Assembly (NCBI GenBank): GCA_017630975.1
Contig: JAGBUF010000078.1
Location: 1 to 7,630 of the forward strand
DNA length: 7,630 nt
Direction of reading: 5' to 3'
Origin: Paraprevotella sp.
GTDB lineage: Bacteria; Bacteroidota; Bacteroidia; Bacteroidales; Bacteroidaceae
Of this stretch, positions 6,116 through 7,630 are shown piece after piece. The first letter of the stretch is position 1; every line of letters begins with the position of its first letter. Under the pieces are notes generated by a model. The model saw only the letters and a list, made by a program, of their open reading frames with translations. It did not search any database and was not told the DNA's origin. Made by a program: the position numbers and the translations under genes.

Positions 6116-7630
6116 GAATACTCGTATAATCACATCGTTGGTCATGGCACTTGCATGGGCGAATGTTGAAGCTCAGGCAGTATCGTCTGTACCCAAGTTG
6201 GTGGTCAACGTGATGGTGGACCAGTTGCGCACAGATTATGTGGAGGCTTTTTCCGTATTGTTTGGAGAAAACGGTTTCAATAAATTGTTGCGTGATGGAC
6301 GGGTATATGTGGATGCCAGTTATCCATTTACCAATGTAGACAGAGCGTCTGCTGTTGCCGGAGTAATGACCGGTTCTGTACCGTATGATAACGGTATTGT
6401 AGGTACAAGGTGGATGGACAGGAAAACGTTGCGACCGACCTATTGTGTTGACGATTCTTCGTGTGAGGGATGGGGCTCATCGTTGTCTTTGTCTGCGGCG
6501 TCATTGAACGTGTCTACGATAACCGACGAACTAAAGGTGGCTACAGGTGGCCGTGCTTTAGTGTATAGTATCGCACCTGAAGCTGATGCCGCCATATTAG
6601 GTGCCGGACATGCTGCTGATGCTGCATTCTGGATAGACAATGAGAGTGGACAATGGAGTGCCACTTCCTACTACGGTGATTATCCGGCGTGGGCTTTGTC
6701 CGATGAGACTGTAGATCGTTTGCCGCAACGTATTGCCGGTCTTTCATGGTCGCCCATCAGCCCGATAGTCGGTAATTTCAACTTTTTCATATCCCCGCAG
6801 GAAGCCAAGAATTTCAAACATAAATTTTCCGGCAGTGGCATGTATCGTGCTTTCAAAACAAGTGCGTGTGTGAATGCCGAAGTGAATAAACTGGTCAGAC
6901 ATTGTCTGGATGTTACGGAGGTGGGTTCGGATATGGTGACCGATTTCTTGACGGTGACTTATTATGCAGGCACTTATCAGCATCAGCCCGTAGTGGATTG
7001 TCCCGTTGAATTACAGGATACTTATGTACGTCTGGATATTGAATTGGCGAATCTGATAAAGATGTTGGACGAGAAAGTCGGTATGGACAACTGTCTTTTG
7101 GTACTGACATCTACCGGATATGCTGATACGGAAGTGAAGGACTTGTCAAAGTATCGCATTCCGACCGGTACGTTCAGTATTACTCGTGCATCAGCTCTGC
7201 TGAACATGTATCTCATGGCGATTTATGGGACAGGACAATATGTGGAAACAGAATTTGGTTCACAGTTGTTCCTGAATCAGAAATTGATAGAGGACAAGCA
7301 ATTGAATATGGGGGATGTCCTGACCCGTTGCGAGGCATTCCTGATACAGATGTCAGGAGTGAAGGATGTATACACTTCACAACGTCTGGCACTTTCGTCG
7401 GGTATGCCGGGCATCAGTCGTTTGCGCAACAGTTTCAACCAGATGCGCTCGGGTGATATTTTTATTGAAGTGGCTCCCGGCTGGAAAGTATTGAATGAAG
7501 AAACCTATGAACAGGCTCAGGTTCGTGCTTCATATATCAATTTCCCCATTTGTTTTTTGGGCAACTATGTAAAAGCGGAGGTGATCAATACTCCTGTGAC
7601 GGTAGACTGCATAGCACCCACATTAGCACG
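6105..7630 (+). CDS. PafA-like alkaline phosphatase superfamily protein with degenerate active site, C-terminus cut by window edge
   Basis: The frame opens at the ATG at 6105, 11 bp inside the upstream gene, and runs off the right edge after 508 residues. Residues 1-25 form a signal peptide ending AQA. Scaffold motifs of PafA-type phosphatases are clear: PKLVVNVMVDQLRTDY (30-45, metal-ligand position Asp39), GENGFNKLL (54-62), MTGSVPYDNGIVG (88-100), AILGAGHAADAAFWID (163-178), TDFLTVTYYAG (279-289) and DCIAPTLA near the edge. The active site, however, looks lost in a by-eye alignment: Arg80 replaces the nucleophilic Thr, Thr290/Gln294 replace an Asp/His pair, Thr337-Gly338 replace the Asp-His pair, and Asn479 replaces the last His. 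The reading frame is intact, so it is a gene and not a decayed copy. It is probably exported, probably non-catalytic, and likely cotranslated with the Lnb gene. Confidence 0.88.
   Translation, partial: MLNKNTRIITSLVMALAWANVEAQAVSSVPKLVVNVMVDQLRTDYVEAFSVLFGENGFNKLLRDGRVYVDASYPFTNVDRASAVAGVMTGSVPYDNGIVGTRWMDRKTLRPTYCVDDSSCEGWGSSLSLSAASLNVSTITDELKVATGGRALVYSIAPEADAAILGAGHAADAAFWIDNESGQWSATSYYGDYPAWALSDETVDRLPQRIAGLSWSPISPIVGNFNFFISPQEAKNFKHKFSGSGMYRAFKTSACVNAEVNKLVRHCLDVTEVGSDMVTDFLTVTYYAGTYQHQPVVDCPVELQDTYVRLDIELANLIKMLDEKVGMDNCLLVLTSTGYADTEVKDLSKYRIPTGTFSITRASALLNMYLMAIYGTGQYVETEFGSQLFLNQKLIEDKQLNMGDVLTRCEAFLIQMSGVKDVYTSQRLALSSGMPGISRLRNSFNQMRSGDIFIEVAPGWKVLNEETYEQAQVRASYINFPICFLGNYVKAEVINTPVTVDCIAPTLA

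Noticed and set aside
1455..6173. 15-base match GGCGAATGTTGAAGC near 1455-1469 and near 6159-6173
   Set aside because: Both copies are inside coding sequence in unrelated reading contexts (lptC on minus strand, signal-peptide region of the last gene on plus strand). The length is within reach of chance and there is no flanking similarity.
6105..7630. Treating the phosphatase-like gene as a pseudogene
   Set aside because: There is no frameshift or internal stop over 508 codons, the signal peptide is intact and scaffold motifs are well kept. Lost catalytic residues point to a pseudo-enzyme, not a broken gene.

Overview
The window looks like chromosomal DNA of a Bacteroidales bacterium, most likely Bacteroides or a close relative. 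The evidence is two copies of the Bacteroidetes -7 promoter element (TATCTTTG) in the one divergent intergenic region, start codons without strong Shine-Dalgarno sequences, outer-membrane protein motifs typical of the phylum (NSPYSRFG near the N-terminus, NERWFMKW at the C-terminus), and a DUF4105/Lnb-type gene. I see no mobile element, tRNA, rRNA, CRISPR array or phage gene. Base composition looks even throughout.

Left half, minus strand (3512 down to 1): four tightly packed genes, in transcription order coaX (type III pantothenate kinase, CoA synthesis), a beta-barrel outer-membrane protein, an LptC-like LPS-export lipoprotein, and a CNNM/CorC-type membrane protein cut by the window edge. 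Junctions overlap by 8 bp, 1 bp (TAATG) and 4 bp (ATGA), so this is an operon with probable translational coupling. It starts at a promoter that lies inside the longest coaX reading frame, which makes a GTG the likely coaX start.

Right half, plus strand (3706 to the end): a secreted thioredoxin-fold protein (WCGPC) with a long uncharacterised C-terminal region, a DUF4105 protein with a periplasmic His/Cys domain plus C-terminal membrane helices (the Lnb family, proposed lipoprotein N-acyltransferase of Bacteroidetes), and a PafA-like alkaline-phosphatase-superfamily protein cut by the right edge. The last gene overlaps the Lnb gene by 11 bp. A promoter of the same type precedes the thioredoxin gene, and no terminator is visible between the three genes.

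Apart from coaX, every product is exported or membrane-bound, so this is an envelope-biogenesis locus. The most striking observation is that the phosphatase-like protein keeps the PafA scaffold but, in a by-eye alignment, has lost the nucleophile and nearly all metal ligands. It looks like a pseudo-enzyme, possibly with a structural or regulatory role beside a lipoprotein acyltransferase.
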